From contig NZ_JAKRGB010000005.1 in assembly GCF_022347725.1 (NCBI RefSeq), positions 1-64,000 of the forward strand: a stretch of 64,000 nt of DNA, given 5' to 3'. Made by a program: the position numbers and the translations under genes. The notes under the pieces are model-generated. The model made no database searches, was not told the origin of the DNA, and saw nothing but the letters and a program-made list of their open reading frames with translations. The DNA is from Ruegeria sp. Ofav3-42. Its GTDB lineage: Bacteria > Pseudomonadota > Alphaproteobacteria > Rhodobacterales > Rhodobacteraceae. Below, one piece after another: positions 9,588 through 17,678 of the stretch (positions within the stretch are counted from its first letter, which is position 1; the number at the start of each line of letters is the position of its first letter).

Positions 9588-11276
9588 TCACTCCGCTGCA
9601 ATCGCCTTGGGGGCGGGCGATTTTGGTTTGGCGCCGTGTTCGTATTCTTCAAGGAAATCGTGGACTTCCTGCCGGTAGGCGTAGTAATCCGGATGTTCCA
9701 GCAGAGCCTTGCGGGTGCGCGGGCGCGGCAGGTCGACCTTGGTGATCTTGCCGATGGTTGCCTGTGGGCCGTTGGTCATCATCACAACGCGGTCGGCCAG
9801 TAGGATCGCCTCGTCCACGTCATGGGTTACGCAGATCGCAGTGACCTTGGTGCGGGACCAGACCTCCATCAGCACTTCCTGCAATTCCCAGCGCGTCAGG
9901 CTGTCCAGCATCCCGAAGGGTTCATCCAACAACAGCAGTTTAGGAGACAAGGCAAAGGCGCGAGCGATACCGACGCGTTGCTTCATGCCGTTCGACAGAT
10001 CGGACGCTGATTTATCCATCGCATCGGACAGGCCAACGCGTTCCAGATAGTATTCAACGACATCCTGCCGTTCGGCCATGCTGGCCTTGGGATAAACCTT
10101 GTCGACTCCAATTGCGACATTCTCATTTGCGGTCAGCCATGGGAACAGGTTCGGCGATTGGAACACCACCGCGCGTTCAGGGTCAGCGCCTTCGACATGG
10201 CGGCCATCCAGTTTGATCGCGCCTTTCGAGATTTCGTTCAACCCGGCGGCCATGGTCAGAACCGTGGACTTGCCACATCCGGAATGCCCGATCAGCGAGA
10301 TGAACTCGCCCTTGTCGATCTTGAGATCGAAATCCTCGACCACGGTCAGCGGGCCTTTGGGCGTGGGGTAAACTTTGTGAAGTTGCGAGAAGTCGAGGAA
10401 ACGGTTCTCGATCATCCCCTTTTGCGCGTCGATTACTGCCGTGGGTACGCCATGAATCGGCGTGACATCGGGCAGAATGCGCGAGCCTTCGACCTTGGCT
10501 TCGATACCTACATCCATCAGGTACTTAGTTACGTCCGCGCGCAGGTTTTTGAACGTCTCGTCGTTATTCATGGCACCCCGGTCGCGCGGTCGCGGGATCG
10601 TTACACGGAACTCGTGTCCGAGCGTCCCATCCGGGTTCAGAGCAATGATGCGGTCGGCCAGAATTATTGCCTCGTCCACATCATTGGTGATCAGCACGCA
10701 GGTCTTCTTGTCAGCCTCCCAGATGTGTTCGATCTCATCCGCCAGATTGGCGCGGGTCAAAGCGTCGAGTGCGGACAGAGGCTCATCCAGCAGCAATACC
10801 TCAGGGTTCATCGACAGAGCCCTCGCCACATTAACCCGCTGACGCATCCCGCCGGATAGTTCGGCCGGGCGGCGTGTCGCGGCATGGCTGAGGCCCACCA
10901 TCTGTACGTAATGCGCGACCTTTTCCGCCTTCTCGGCCTTACTAAGGCCGGGGAAAACCGTATCAACCGCTAGTCCAACATTGCCGCTAACCGTCAGCCA
11001 CGGCATCAGAGAGTAGTTCTGGAAAATCACGCCCCGTTCCGGGCCCGGCCCTTTGATCGGGGCGCCTTTGAACGTGACCTCTCCACCGGTTGGGGTGTCC
11101 AGCCCCGCCATCAGGTTAATCAGGGTGGTCTTTCCGGTGCCCGAAAAGCCTAGGATCACCAGAAACTCGCCCTTTTGCACGTCTAGATCGATACCCTTCA
11201 GCACATCCGTGCGCTCGGCGCCTTCACCGAAGGACTTAGAGGCGTTTTTGAAGCTCATAATGCTCATTGCGCTCAC
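9588..11276 (-). CDS. nrtC: Nitrate ABC transporter, two ATPase domains fused in one chain
   Basis: The protein has 562 residues and contains two complete ABC ATPase domains. Domain 1 (about 5-250) has Walker A GFSGTGKT, signature LSGGMRQR and Walker B VLLLDEP. Domain 2 (about 290-530) has GHSGCGKS, LSNGMKQR and LLLLDEP. In cyanobacteria these functions are split between NrtC (ATPase plus a binding-protein-like domain) and NrtD; here both halves are ATPases in one polypeptide, so the name nrtC is by position only. It powers nitrate uptake with NrtA and NrtB. The GTG at 11276 overlaps the nrtB stop (GTGA); an in-frame ATG at 11267 is an alternative start. Confidence 0.9.
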   Translation of the reverse strand: MSAMSIMSFKNASKSFGEGAERTDVLKGIDLDVQKGEFLVILGFSGTGKTTLINLMAGLDTPTGGEVTFKGAPIKGPGPERGVIFQNYSLMPWLTVSGNVGLAVDTVFPGLSKAEKAEKVAHYVQMVGLSHAATRRPAELSGGMRQRVNVARALSMNPEVLLLDEPLSALDALTRANLADEIEHIWEADKKTCVLITNDVDEAIILADRIIALNPDGTLGHEFRVTIPRPRDRGAMNNDETFKNLRADVTKYLMDVGIEAKVEGSRILPDVTPIHGVPTAVIDAQKGMIENRFLDFSQLHKVYPTPKGPLTVVEDFDLKIDKGEFISLIGHSGCGKSTVLTMAAGLNEISKGAIKLDGRHVEGADPERAVVFQSPNLFPWLTANENVAIGVDKVYPKASMAERQDVVEYYLERVGLSDAMDKSASDLSNGMKQRVGIARAFALSPKLLLLDEPFGMLDSLTRWELQEVLMEVWSRTKVTAICVTHDVDEAILLADRVVMMTNGPQATIGKITKVDLPRPRTRKALLEHPDYYAYRQEVHDFLEEYEHGAKPKSPAPKAIAAE

Positions 11277-12355
11277 CGGTTGTTCGTGAAGGTAAAGAGG
11301 GATTGCAGCGCGTACATCACGCGATCCAGCAGGAAGCCAATGATGCCGATGGTGAAGACCGCAACCATGATCTTGGCCAGAGAACTGGATGAACCGTTCT
11401 GGAACTCATCCCAGACAAATTTGCCTAGTCCGGGGTTCTGCGCCAGCATCTCGGCTGCGATCAGAACCATCCAACCAACGCCCAAGCTGAGGCGCAGGCC
11501 GGTGAATATCAACGGCAGAGCTGAAGGTAGTACCAGTTTGGTGATCTTGGTGTAAGTGTTCATTTTCAAGACCTTGGAGACGTTCACCAGATCCTTGTCG
11601 ATGGACGCCACACCCAGCGACGTGTTGATAAGCGTCGGCCAAAGCGAACACAGGGTCACGGTAATGGACGAGATCAGGAAAGACTTGGCGAACCAGCCGT
11701 CATTGGTCACGTAAACGGCCGAGACAATCATGGTCACGATCGGCAGCCAGGCCAGCGGCGAGACTGGTTTGAAAATCTGAATCAGCGGGTTCAACGCGGC
11801 ATTTGCCGTTGGTGACAAGCCGGCGGCGATCCCAAGCGGCACGGCAACGACTGTGGCGATCAGAAAGCCGAAGAACACCGTTTTGATTGAGGTCCATATT
11901 TGTTGGTAGTATGACGGTGCACCCGTGTATGCGACCTGCTTTACCTCATCCGCGCGACCTGCGTCGAGCAGCTTTTGGTTCCGTTCCTCGACCATCGCCT
12001 CGAACTTGGCGCGTTTCGCAGCCTTGGCTTGCGCGTCTTCGTTCAGGTTGACCATTTCCGCCCAGACCTGAGCCGGTCCGGGGACTGCACCCAGCGAGGT
12101 CTGCACTTTTGGGGCCAAAGTCGCCCACAACAGCAGAAAGGCGCAGATCGAAAGAATGGGAACAATCAGCAGCCGCCAGATCTCAATGATCTGGGCGCGC
12201 GGGTTGTCTCCGGCGGCGGCCTTCAGGACCGGGGTCGCCCAGCTGAGGCCCAAAACTTGGAACCATTTGTCGGCAGCACTGATGCGGGTGAAAAGGCGGG
12301 CGCGACGTGCCTCTCGGGCGGTGTCTGCGTTGAATTCTGGATCGACCGTTGTCAT
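11273..12355 (-). CDS. nrtB: Nitrate ABC transporter permease
   Basis: The protein has 360 residues. A hydrophilic N-terminal segment of about 70 residues precedes several transmembrane helices (from IVPILSICAFLLLW). A long soluble insert lies near 100-170, followed by the BPD-type permease core, with AAEMLAQNPGLGKFVWDEFQ near 310 resembling the coupling-helix loop of NrtB/SsuC/TauC permeases. It forms the inner-membrane channel for the NrtA-delivered anion and is followed directly by the ATPase gene. Confidence 0.92.
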   Translation of the reverse strand: MTTVDPEFNADTAREARRARLFTRISAADKWFQVLGLSWATPVLKAAAGDNPRAQIIEIWRLLIVPILSICAFLLLWATLAPKVQTSLGAVPGPAQVWAEMVNLNEDAQAKAAKRAKFEAMVEERNQKLLDAGRADEVKQVAYTGAPSYYQQIWTSIKTVFFGFLIATVVAVPLGIAAGLSPTANAALNPLIQIFKPVSPLAWLPIVTMIVSAVYVTNDGWFAKSFLISSITVTLCSLWPTLINTSLGVASIDKDLVNVSKVLKMNTYTKITKLVLPSALPLIFTGLRLSLGVGWMVLIAAEMLAQNPGLGKFVWDEFQNGSSSSLAKIMVAVFTIGIIGFLLDRVMYALQSLFTFTNNR

Positions 12356-12390
12356 TTGATGTGTCCTTGCGATGGCGGGGCACTGGTGGG

Positions 12391-12419
12391 GGCCACGCCG
12401 GGTTCAAGCCGGGCGCGGC
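12391..12419 (-). other. GC-rich hairpin between nrtA and nrtB
   Basis: Read on the minus strand, GCCGCGCCCGG and CCGGCGTGGC form an imperfect GC-rich stem around a short loop in the 73-base gap after nrtA. Such hairpins often sit downstream of binding-protein genes and protect or partly terminate the message, so that more binding protein than permease is made. There is no T-run, so an mRNA-stabilising role is the likelier reading. Confidence 0.4.
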
Positions 12420-12428
12420 TGTGCGGGA

Positions 12429-13793
12429 TTAGCCTTGCACGTCTGAGCCGACGATCTTCTGATCGCCTTTCAGACCGATGGACAGGCTTTCGAGATAGGC
12501 GTTGGGGGCGCGACCGTCATAGGCGATACCGTCGATGATATCCTCGGCCGGGGTCGGAGCTTTGTAACCGTCGCTGTCCCAGGGGAAGTCGGCTTCGTTC
12601 GCCAAGCCTTCGTCGACCAGCAGGCGCGCGGCTTCCAGATAGATCTCGGGCTTGTAGACGGACTTGGCGACCTCGTCATACCAGCTGTCCGGTTTCGCAT
12701 CGGCGATCTGACCCCAGCGGCGCATCTGGGTCAGGTACCAGACGGCGTCCGAGTAGAACGGGTAAGTCGCGTTGTAGCGGAAGAATACATTGAAATCCGG
12801 GACGTCGCGCTTGTCACCCTTTTCGTATTCAAAAGTGCCGGTCATCGAATTGGCGATGACGTCGTAATCCGCGCCCACGTATTCCGGGCGGCTGAGGATT
12901 TCGACCGCCTCGGGTCGGTTGGCATTGTCGTTCTCGTCCAGCCACATCGCGGCGCGGATCAAGGCTTTGGTCACGGCCAGCGTGGTGTTCGGATATTTCT
13001 CGGCGAACTCGGCGTTGATGCCAAAGACTTTTTCGGGGTTGTTCTTCCACAGCTCATAGTCAGTGATTACCGGAACGCCTATGCCCTTGAATACGGCCTG
13101 TTGGTTCCATGGCTCGCCCACGCAGTAGCCATAGATCGTGCCCGCCTCCAAGGTCGCAGGCATCTGCGGAGGAGGGGTCACGGACAGGAACACATCCGCA
13201 CCGATCTGACCGGTGACGTTTTCGGGGCTGTAAAAGCCTGGGTGCAGACCACCAGCAGCCAGCCAGTAGCGCAGTTCGTAATTGTGCGTGGAGACAGGGA
13301 AGACCATGCCCATGTTGAAGGGCTTGCCCTCGGACTTGTATTTCTCGACGACCGGAGCCAGTGCTTCGGCGCTGATCGGGTGTTGCGGACGACCGTCCTC
13401 CATCACCGGAATATTCGGCTTCATCTCTTCCCAGATTTCATTTGAAACAGTGATGCCGTTGCCGTTCAGGTCCATCGAAAAAGGCGTGATGATATGCGCC
13501 TCGGTCCCGTAACCGATCGTTGCGGCCAAAGGTTGTCCGGCCAACATATGTGCCCCGTCCAGCTGCCCGTCGATTACGCCGTCCAGAAGCACCTTCCAGT
13601 TGGCCTGAGCCTCAAGCGTGACGAACAATCCTTCGTCCAGAAAGTACCCTTGCTCATAGGCCACAGCCAGTGGCGCCATATCCGTCAATTTGATAAAGCC
13701 AAAGGTCAGTTCGTCCTTTTCAAGCTCCAGCTCGGCCAATGCCGGAGACACAAGCGCTGTCGTTGCCGCGAGGCTCAGAAGTAGCTTTTTCAT
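12429..13793 (-). CDS. nrtA: Nitrate-binding periplasmic protein
   Basis: The protein has 454 residues with a classical Sec signal ([20 protein letters not shown]) and an apparent cleavage site after ALA. The body matches NrtA/CmpA-type anion receptors: [21 protein letters not shown] near residue 30, [14 protein letters not shown] near 78 and [14 protein letters not shown] near 220. It captures nitrate (perhaps nitrite) for NrtBC. An AAGGGA ribosome site lies just before the ATG. It is the first structural gene after the attenuator leader. Confidence 0.94.
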   Translation of the reverse strand: MKKLLLSLAATTALVSPALAELELEKDELTFGFIKLTDMAPLAVAYEQGYFLDEGLFVTLEAQANWKVLLDGVIDGQLDGAHMLAGQPLAATIGYGTEAHIITPFSMDLNGNGITVSNEIWEEMKPNIPVMEDGRPQHPISAEALAPVVEKYKSEGKPFNMGMVFPVSTHNYELRYWLAAGGLHPGFYSPENVTGQIGADVFLSVTPPPQMPATLEAGTIYGYCVGEPWNQQAVFKGIGVPVITDYELWKNNPEKVFGINAEFAEKYPNTTLAVTKALIRAAMWLDENDNANRPEAVEILSRPEYVGADYDVIANSMTGTFEYEKGDKRDVPDFNVFFRYNATYPFYSDAVWYLTQMRRWGQIADAKPDSWYDEVAKSVYKPEIYLEAARLLVDEGLANEADFPWDSDGYKAPTPAEDIIDGIAYDGRAPNAYLESLSIGLKGDQKIVGSDVQG

Positions 13794-13830
13794 CTCGATC
13801 CCTTTCGGTTCAGCCCAACCCCTTGGGCAA

Positions 13831-13890
13831 ACAAAAAAGCCGCCGACACAAACCGCCGGGAGGAGTTGGCGGTTGGTCGAGCGGCTTTGC
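13831..13890 (-). terminator. Intrinsic terminator in the nrtA leader (NasT-controlled attenuator)
   Basis: On the minus strand, AAGCCGC plus CGAC (forward 13876-13887) pair with GTCG plus GCGGCTT (forward 13837-13847), with a further CCGCC/GGCGG helix inside. The stem ends in a run of six T residues (forward A-run 13833-13838). It ends about 40 bases before the nrtA start codon, downstream of nasTS. This is where NasT-type ANTAR proteins are known to block termination in nas operons, so it is read as a regulated attenuator. Confidence 0.8.
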
Positions 13891-13901
13891 TCTTGTTGGG
13901 T

Positions 13902-13944
13902 GCCCAGAGTTTCGGGCGAATTCCGTCAGTGGGCCTCGTTGCCC
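13902..13944 (-). promoter_or_regulatory. Putative tandem hairpins recognised by NasT (ANTAR target RNA)
   Basis: Two small hairpins precede the terminator in the nrtA leader. P1 (13931-13944) has a GGGC/GCCC stem closing the hexaloop AACGAG, which has the A1 and G4 of known ANTAR targets. P2 (13902-13917) has a GCCC/GGGC stem; with a G-U closing pair its loop is AAACTC, keeping A1 but not G4. The 13-base linker and the terminator immediately downstream fit the known two-hairpin antiterminator layout. P1 is a good match; P2 is only partial. The rest of the leader (13945-14063) shows no clear promoter. Confidence 0.6.
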
Positions 13945-14063
13945 GCCGATGAGTTGATTAGGCCAGTTGCATGTCGAGGCGTCAGCAGTTTTTGACATTT
14001 CGGCGTCGAAAATTCTGCAATGCAGCGAGATTTAATGCTGCGCTGCAAAAATTTTGTGCAAAC

Positions 14064-15233
14064 TTACCCGGTCGGCTCGAAAATGCGCCGGTCGAAAAAC
14101 ACGTTTCGAGGAAGAATCAGACTGCCGGGCGCCGAGGCCACAGCCGTCGACTCGGGTATCGCCCCTTCCAGTTTTTCCGAGGCGCCGGGTGTCTCAACAC
14201 TCAATCCCTGCAATTCGCGGCGATACAGGTCGCTGCGAAAGACCTTGGCCGCCTGACGTTCCGCTGTCGCCGGGTCCAGCCCGTTTCGTTTCGCCAACTG
14301 ATGCGCGACCCATTTCGCCTGGCTGCGCCATGGAAAGGTGGCCGCACCGTCAAAGAACTCGACAAAACCGTTCACATGGCGCTGTTCCCCGCGCGCGGAA
14401 ATCGTGAATTCGCCCAAAAGCGCGCGATCAATCAACTCGGGTGCGACATTGAGGTAGGATTTACGCGATAGCATCTCGGATGCGGTTGTCCGGCTTTCCG
14501 GGTTGGACAGCCACCGGCCTGCGCGCCAAACCGCCCGCATGAGGCTGCCCAGTAAATGGGGCTCGGTTTCGGCCCAGTCGTTTCTGACGGCCAAAACCTT
14601 TTCCGGCGCGCAGGTCCAGATCGCCTGGCCCGGCAGCAGCAAGGCACCTACGTTATCGTCTACGGCGAAAGACCCCCAGGGCTCGCCCACGCAGAAGGCA
14701 TCGATATCCCCGCCCGCCAGCGCCTGCGCCATGAGTGGCGGCGGGACCGTGCGAATTTCGACTTGTTTCGAGGCGAGTTCTGTTCCTGCCACCCAATAAC
14801 GCAGCAGTTCGACATGCATCGAAAAGGGAAACGGTACTCCAAATGTAAGAACGTCACCGGCCACCTTTGCCAACGCTGACCCGGCGGTCGCCGCATTCAT
14901 GAAGTCAAAGCCGTAGCCATGATCTCCCAGTTGCCGCGCCAATTGGGTTCCAACACCGATGACATTGCCGTTCAGTGAGAGAACGGAGACCACGGAGAGG
15001 GGCGTCGCAATGCCACCCAGGCCCAAGGCCATCGCTACGGGAACCGGAGACAAAAGATGCGCTGCGTCGACATGCCCGAAGGCCAGCATGTCCCGCAGGG
15101 ACGACCACGAAGGGGCGGGCTGGAGGTCCAGTGAGATACCTTCAGCATGATCGAACCCCATCTCACGGGCGACGATCAAGGGTGCCGCATCGACCAGGGG
15201 CATATAGGCCACGGGAAGGGCTACTGTCTTCAT
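14064..15233 (-). CDS. nasS: Nitrate/nitrite sensor, NrtA-like cytoplasmic protein
   Basis: The protein has 389 residues and is homologous to the nitrate-binding receptor NrtA (LPVAYMPLVDAAPLIVAREMGF at the start, DAFCVGEPWGSFAV near 178), but it has no signal peptide. That marks it as the cytoplasmic sensor NasS. In the known system NasS holds NasT inactive and releases it when nitrate or nitrite binds. The start overlaps the nasT stop by four bases (ATGA), as expected for a complex-forming pair. It sits directly upstream of the attenuator it should control. Confidence 0.9.
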   Translation of the reverse strand: MKTVALPVAYMPLVDAAPLIVAREMGFDHAEGISLDLQPAPSWSSLRDMLAFGHVDAAHLLSPVPVAMALGLGGIATPLSVVSVLSLNGNVIGVGTQLARQLGDHGYGFDFMNAATAGSALAKVAGDVLTFGVPFPFSMHVELLRYWVAGTELASKQVEIRTVPPPLMAQALAGGDIDAFCVGEPWGSFAVDDNVGALLLPGQAIWTCAPEKVLAVRNDWAETEPHLLGSLMRAVWRAGRWLSNPESRTTASEMLSRKSYLNVAPELIDRALLGEFTISARGEQRHVNGFVEFFDGAATFPWRSQAKWVAHQLAKRNGLDPATAERQAAKVFRSDLYRRELQGLSVETPGASEKLEGAIPESTAVASAPGSLILPRNVFFDRRIFEPTG

Positions 15234-15814
15234 GAGAGCAACGCCGAGGCGGTTACAAGGGCTTCGGCGACATCGGCCACGCGCCGGTTCTGGTTCATCG
15301 CGGTTTTGCGCAGCAGGGCATAGGCCTCATCCTCTTGGATGCCTTTTGCTCTCATAATCAAACCTTTAGCCCTGTCGATCAGTTTGCGCTCCTCCAGTGC
15401 GCGTCGCGTTTCTTCCAATTCCACGCGCATCTGGCGCAGCATCTGAAACCGTGTGATGGCGATATCCATGACGGGTTTGATTCGATCAGCCTGAAGCCCG
15501 TCCACGACATACGCAGACATACCAGCTTCAACCGCGGCCTTGGCTAGTCCACCCGCCGCGCCAGACACAAACATTGCCACCGGGCGTTCCAATGGGCCCG
15601 AAACGACGGTCAACTCTTCCAGCATATCGCGCGAGGGATTGTCTATATCGATCAGCACAACGTCCGGGCTATGCGTCGCTATCTGACGTGCCACCCCGGA
15701 AACATCGCTTACGACAAAGACGTCTACATCTCCGGACTCCTCTAAGGCGTCTACAATCTGAAATACGCGTTCTTGGTTTTGCTCAACTACAACGACAGTC
15801 AGGTGTTGTTTCAT
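15230..15814 (-). CDS. nasT: NasT antitermination regulator (receiver-like plus ANTAR)
   Basis: The protein has 194 residues. The first 120 form a CheY-like pseudo-receiver (VVLIDIDNPSRDMLEEL contains the position usually phosphorylated). A coiled-coil helix then leads into an ANTAR RNA-binding domain (ALEERKLIDRAKGLIMRAKG, then EDEAYALLRKTAMNQNRRVADVAEALV). It binds leader RNA and prevents premature termination when freed from NasS. Its gene is first in the nas operon, so leader-controlled genes lie downstream of their own regulator. Confidence 0.93.
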   Translation of the reverse strand: MKQHLTVVVVEQNQERVFQIVDALEESGDVDVFVVSDVSGVARQIATHSPDVVLIDIDNPSRDMLEELTVVSGPLERPVAMFVSGAAGGLAKAAVEAGMSAYVVDGLQADRIKPVMDIAITRFQMLRQMRVELEETRRALEERKLIDRAKGLIMRAKGIQEDEAYALLRKTAMNQNRRVADVAEALVTASALLS

Positions 15815-16122
15815 GGGGTCTCAAGTGAACCCAAGCTTCATTGACTGCAATTCCAAGGTCATCAAACTCTTCATCAGGCTGTCGGTTCGCCCAATTTATC
15901 AGCTTACTTTTGTGTAAAGCGGAATGTCTGCACAGTTTCTCTACGTGCCATCATGGGAATTTGCCTTGAGCGCTGCCTTGGCGCATCAGATCGAATCTTT
16001 GGATCTAACACCTGGGCCACACTTTGGGTCTGGAAGGTCCAATTTCATTTCTGTCAACGGCGCGAAATCGAATGTCCGCTTGCCAGCTAGAACAATGTGG
16101 TTCCGCTATCGCAGCGAATAAC

Positions 16123-17328
16123 TTGGGTGGATGGCTCCTGCATAGCAAGACTTTTTGAGCTGAGTTGTGCTTTTGTCAGAAGCAGTCATGTGTCCGGCCT
16201 GTTTGCGCGGTTTTGACCGCTGGCCCTGATGAGTTCCGCAAACCAAGTTCCTATCAGCTTTGCGGGCTATCATGCCCGCACCATTCGGCGGAGTCTCTTG
16301 GCATTGGCGGTAGACTTATGCACCATCATCTCGCGGGTCTTGCTAACTCGTTGTTCCTTTCGAGTCAGACTGCAGCGCTTGGGCTGTAAGGTTCATTGCG
16401 GGTTAGGACAGCCCAGACGATCTGAGCTGACTTATTGGCCATGGCGACAGTTGCGACAGGGCTGGTTTGCGTTCGAGCAGTGATGTCAGTCACTTGCTGG
16501 CACGTTCGGGGTGAGACCGTGTTTGTCGGACCAGAGATGTCATACCGACAACAAGCAAAGATCGCAGAAGCCGTGACCGCGCCGACACCCGGGATCGTGC
16601 GTAACAACCGGACGCGCACATCTTCTTTGGCCACTTGCTTCAGGCGTTCTTCGTACCAGCGGACCCTATTATGCAAAGCCATAAGTTGTTCGCACAAATT
16701 GTGGATCACTTCTTTGGCGATGTCGGGCAAATCGAGAACCTCGCCAAGTGTGACATCCTCAGCAAAACCGATCACGCGGGCCAGTCCTCTGGGGATGTAG
16801 ATGCCGAACTCGGCGACCAGACCACGCAAGCCATTGATCAATTGCGTCCTTTGGTGAACAAGAAGGTCACGAGCCCGGTGCAATGAAAGCAGTGACTGCT
16901 GCTCGACGGTCTTAATCGCCACGAAGCGCATAGTCGGTCGGGTCACTGCCACACAGATTGCTTCGGCATCAATCGCGTCAGACTTCCCGCGCTTGACGTA
17001 TGGTTTCACGGACATCGGTGGGATCAGCCGAACCTCGTGGCCCAGGGAAGTAAGTTCGCGCGCCCAGTGATGGGCACTGCTGCAGGACTCCATGCCAATC
17101 AGGCAGGGCTCCAACTTCGCAAAGAATGGCAAAAACTGCGCCCGTGGCAGGGGCTTGTTGAACACCACTTCCTCACTTGCTGTAATCCCGTGAACTTGGA
17201 AAACGTTCTTCGCCAGATCAACGCCGATTGTGGTAACTTGCATCGGGTGGCTCCTCTCAAAAGCAGACTTAGGCACCTGCATTATGGCGCATCGCGACGC
17301 CGGTAGGAGCAGGAGCCATCCACCCCAA
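16123..17328 (-). mobile_element. IS110-family (IS1111-like) element, decayed
   Basis: The ends are marked by inverted repeats: TTGGGTGGATGGCTCCTGC at 16123-16141 and GCAGGAGCCATCCACCCCAA at 17309-17328, matching except for one G. The transposase reads minus, with about 240 bases of non-coding DNA after it and only about 65 bases before the right repeat. A long downstream non-coding end and flanking inverted repeats are features of the IS1111 subgroup, in which the guide (bridge) RNA is encoded downstream of the recombinase. The gap 15815-16122 upstream of nasT holds no recognisable gene. Confidence 0.65.
16365..17243 (-). pseudogene. IS110-family transposase with internal deletion
   Basis: The ATG at 17243 has a well-placed GAGGAG ribosome site; the frame gives 292 residues against roughly 340 in the family. 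The DEDD RuvC-like N-terminal domain is present (TIGVDLAKNVFQVHG, GMESCSSAHHW, KSDAIDAEAICVAV). The C-terminal domain begins normally (RTIPGVGAVTASAIFA), then about 37 unrelated-looking residues lead straight to the last helix (MANKSAQIVWAVL). The segment that normally carries the catalytic serine region is missing. The frame is open but the protein is very probably inactive. Confidence 0.8.
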
Positions 17329-17678
17329 CGGCCTCCCGCCGACCCTCAGGGTGTGGGAAGGTCAAACACCGGTACCGATCGCGTCCGCTTTGGCCTGCCA
17401 TCGGTTACGCGCTGTGTTTTGCACAAATGACTGGTGAGGGCCGAGATACATCGCAAATCGTGGACCCGGCGGTTTCATGCAGCTGCACTTCTTGATTGCC
17501 GCTCCTAAATTGAGAGGCCGGAAATTGGGACGATTGCCCGAGAGGTTGAGGGTAATGAGGGCTGTTTGGAGTGCCCAAGCATCTTTGATGCGGAGCAGAC
17601 AATCTACAAAACCGAACGCGATTGGCACCCATAAATTGCCACTATCGTTGCCACGGTTTCTTTCCAGTTGATGACCTA
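17329..17678. other. Non-coding stretch right of the IS110 element
   Basis: These 350 bases lie between the IS110 right repeat and the end of the antiporter gene. No convincing coding frame, tRNA or repeat was seen; a 106-codon minus-strand frame here resembles nothing known. It may contain the antiporter terminator and decayed insertion debris. Confidence 0.4.

Noticed and set aside
14041..14063. Sigma-54-like promoter at the start of the nrtA leader
   Set aside because: A TTTGCAC-like and a TTGCA-like element occur on the minus strand, but the GG is missing and the spacing is two bases too long.
15944..15950. TGGCACG (-24-like) element upstream of nasT
   Set aside because: No TTGC element occurs at the required distance; the nearest TGTGCA is several bases too far.
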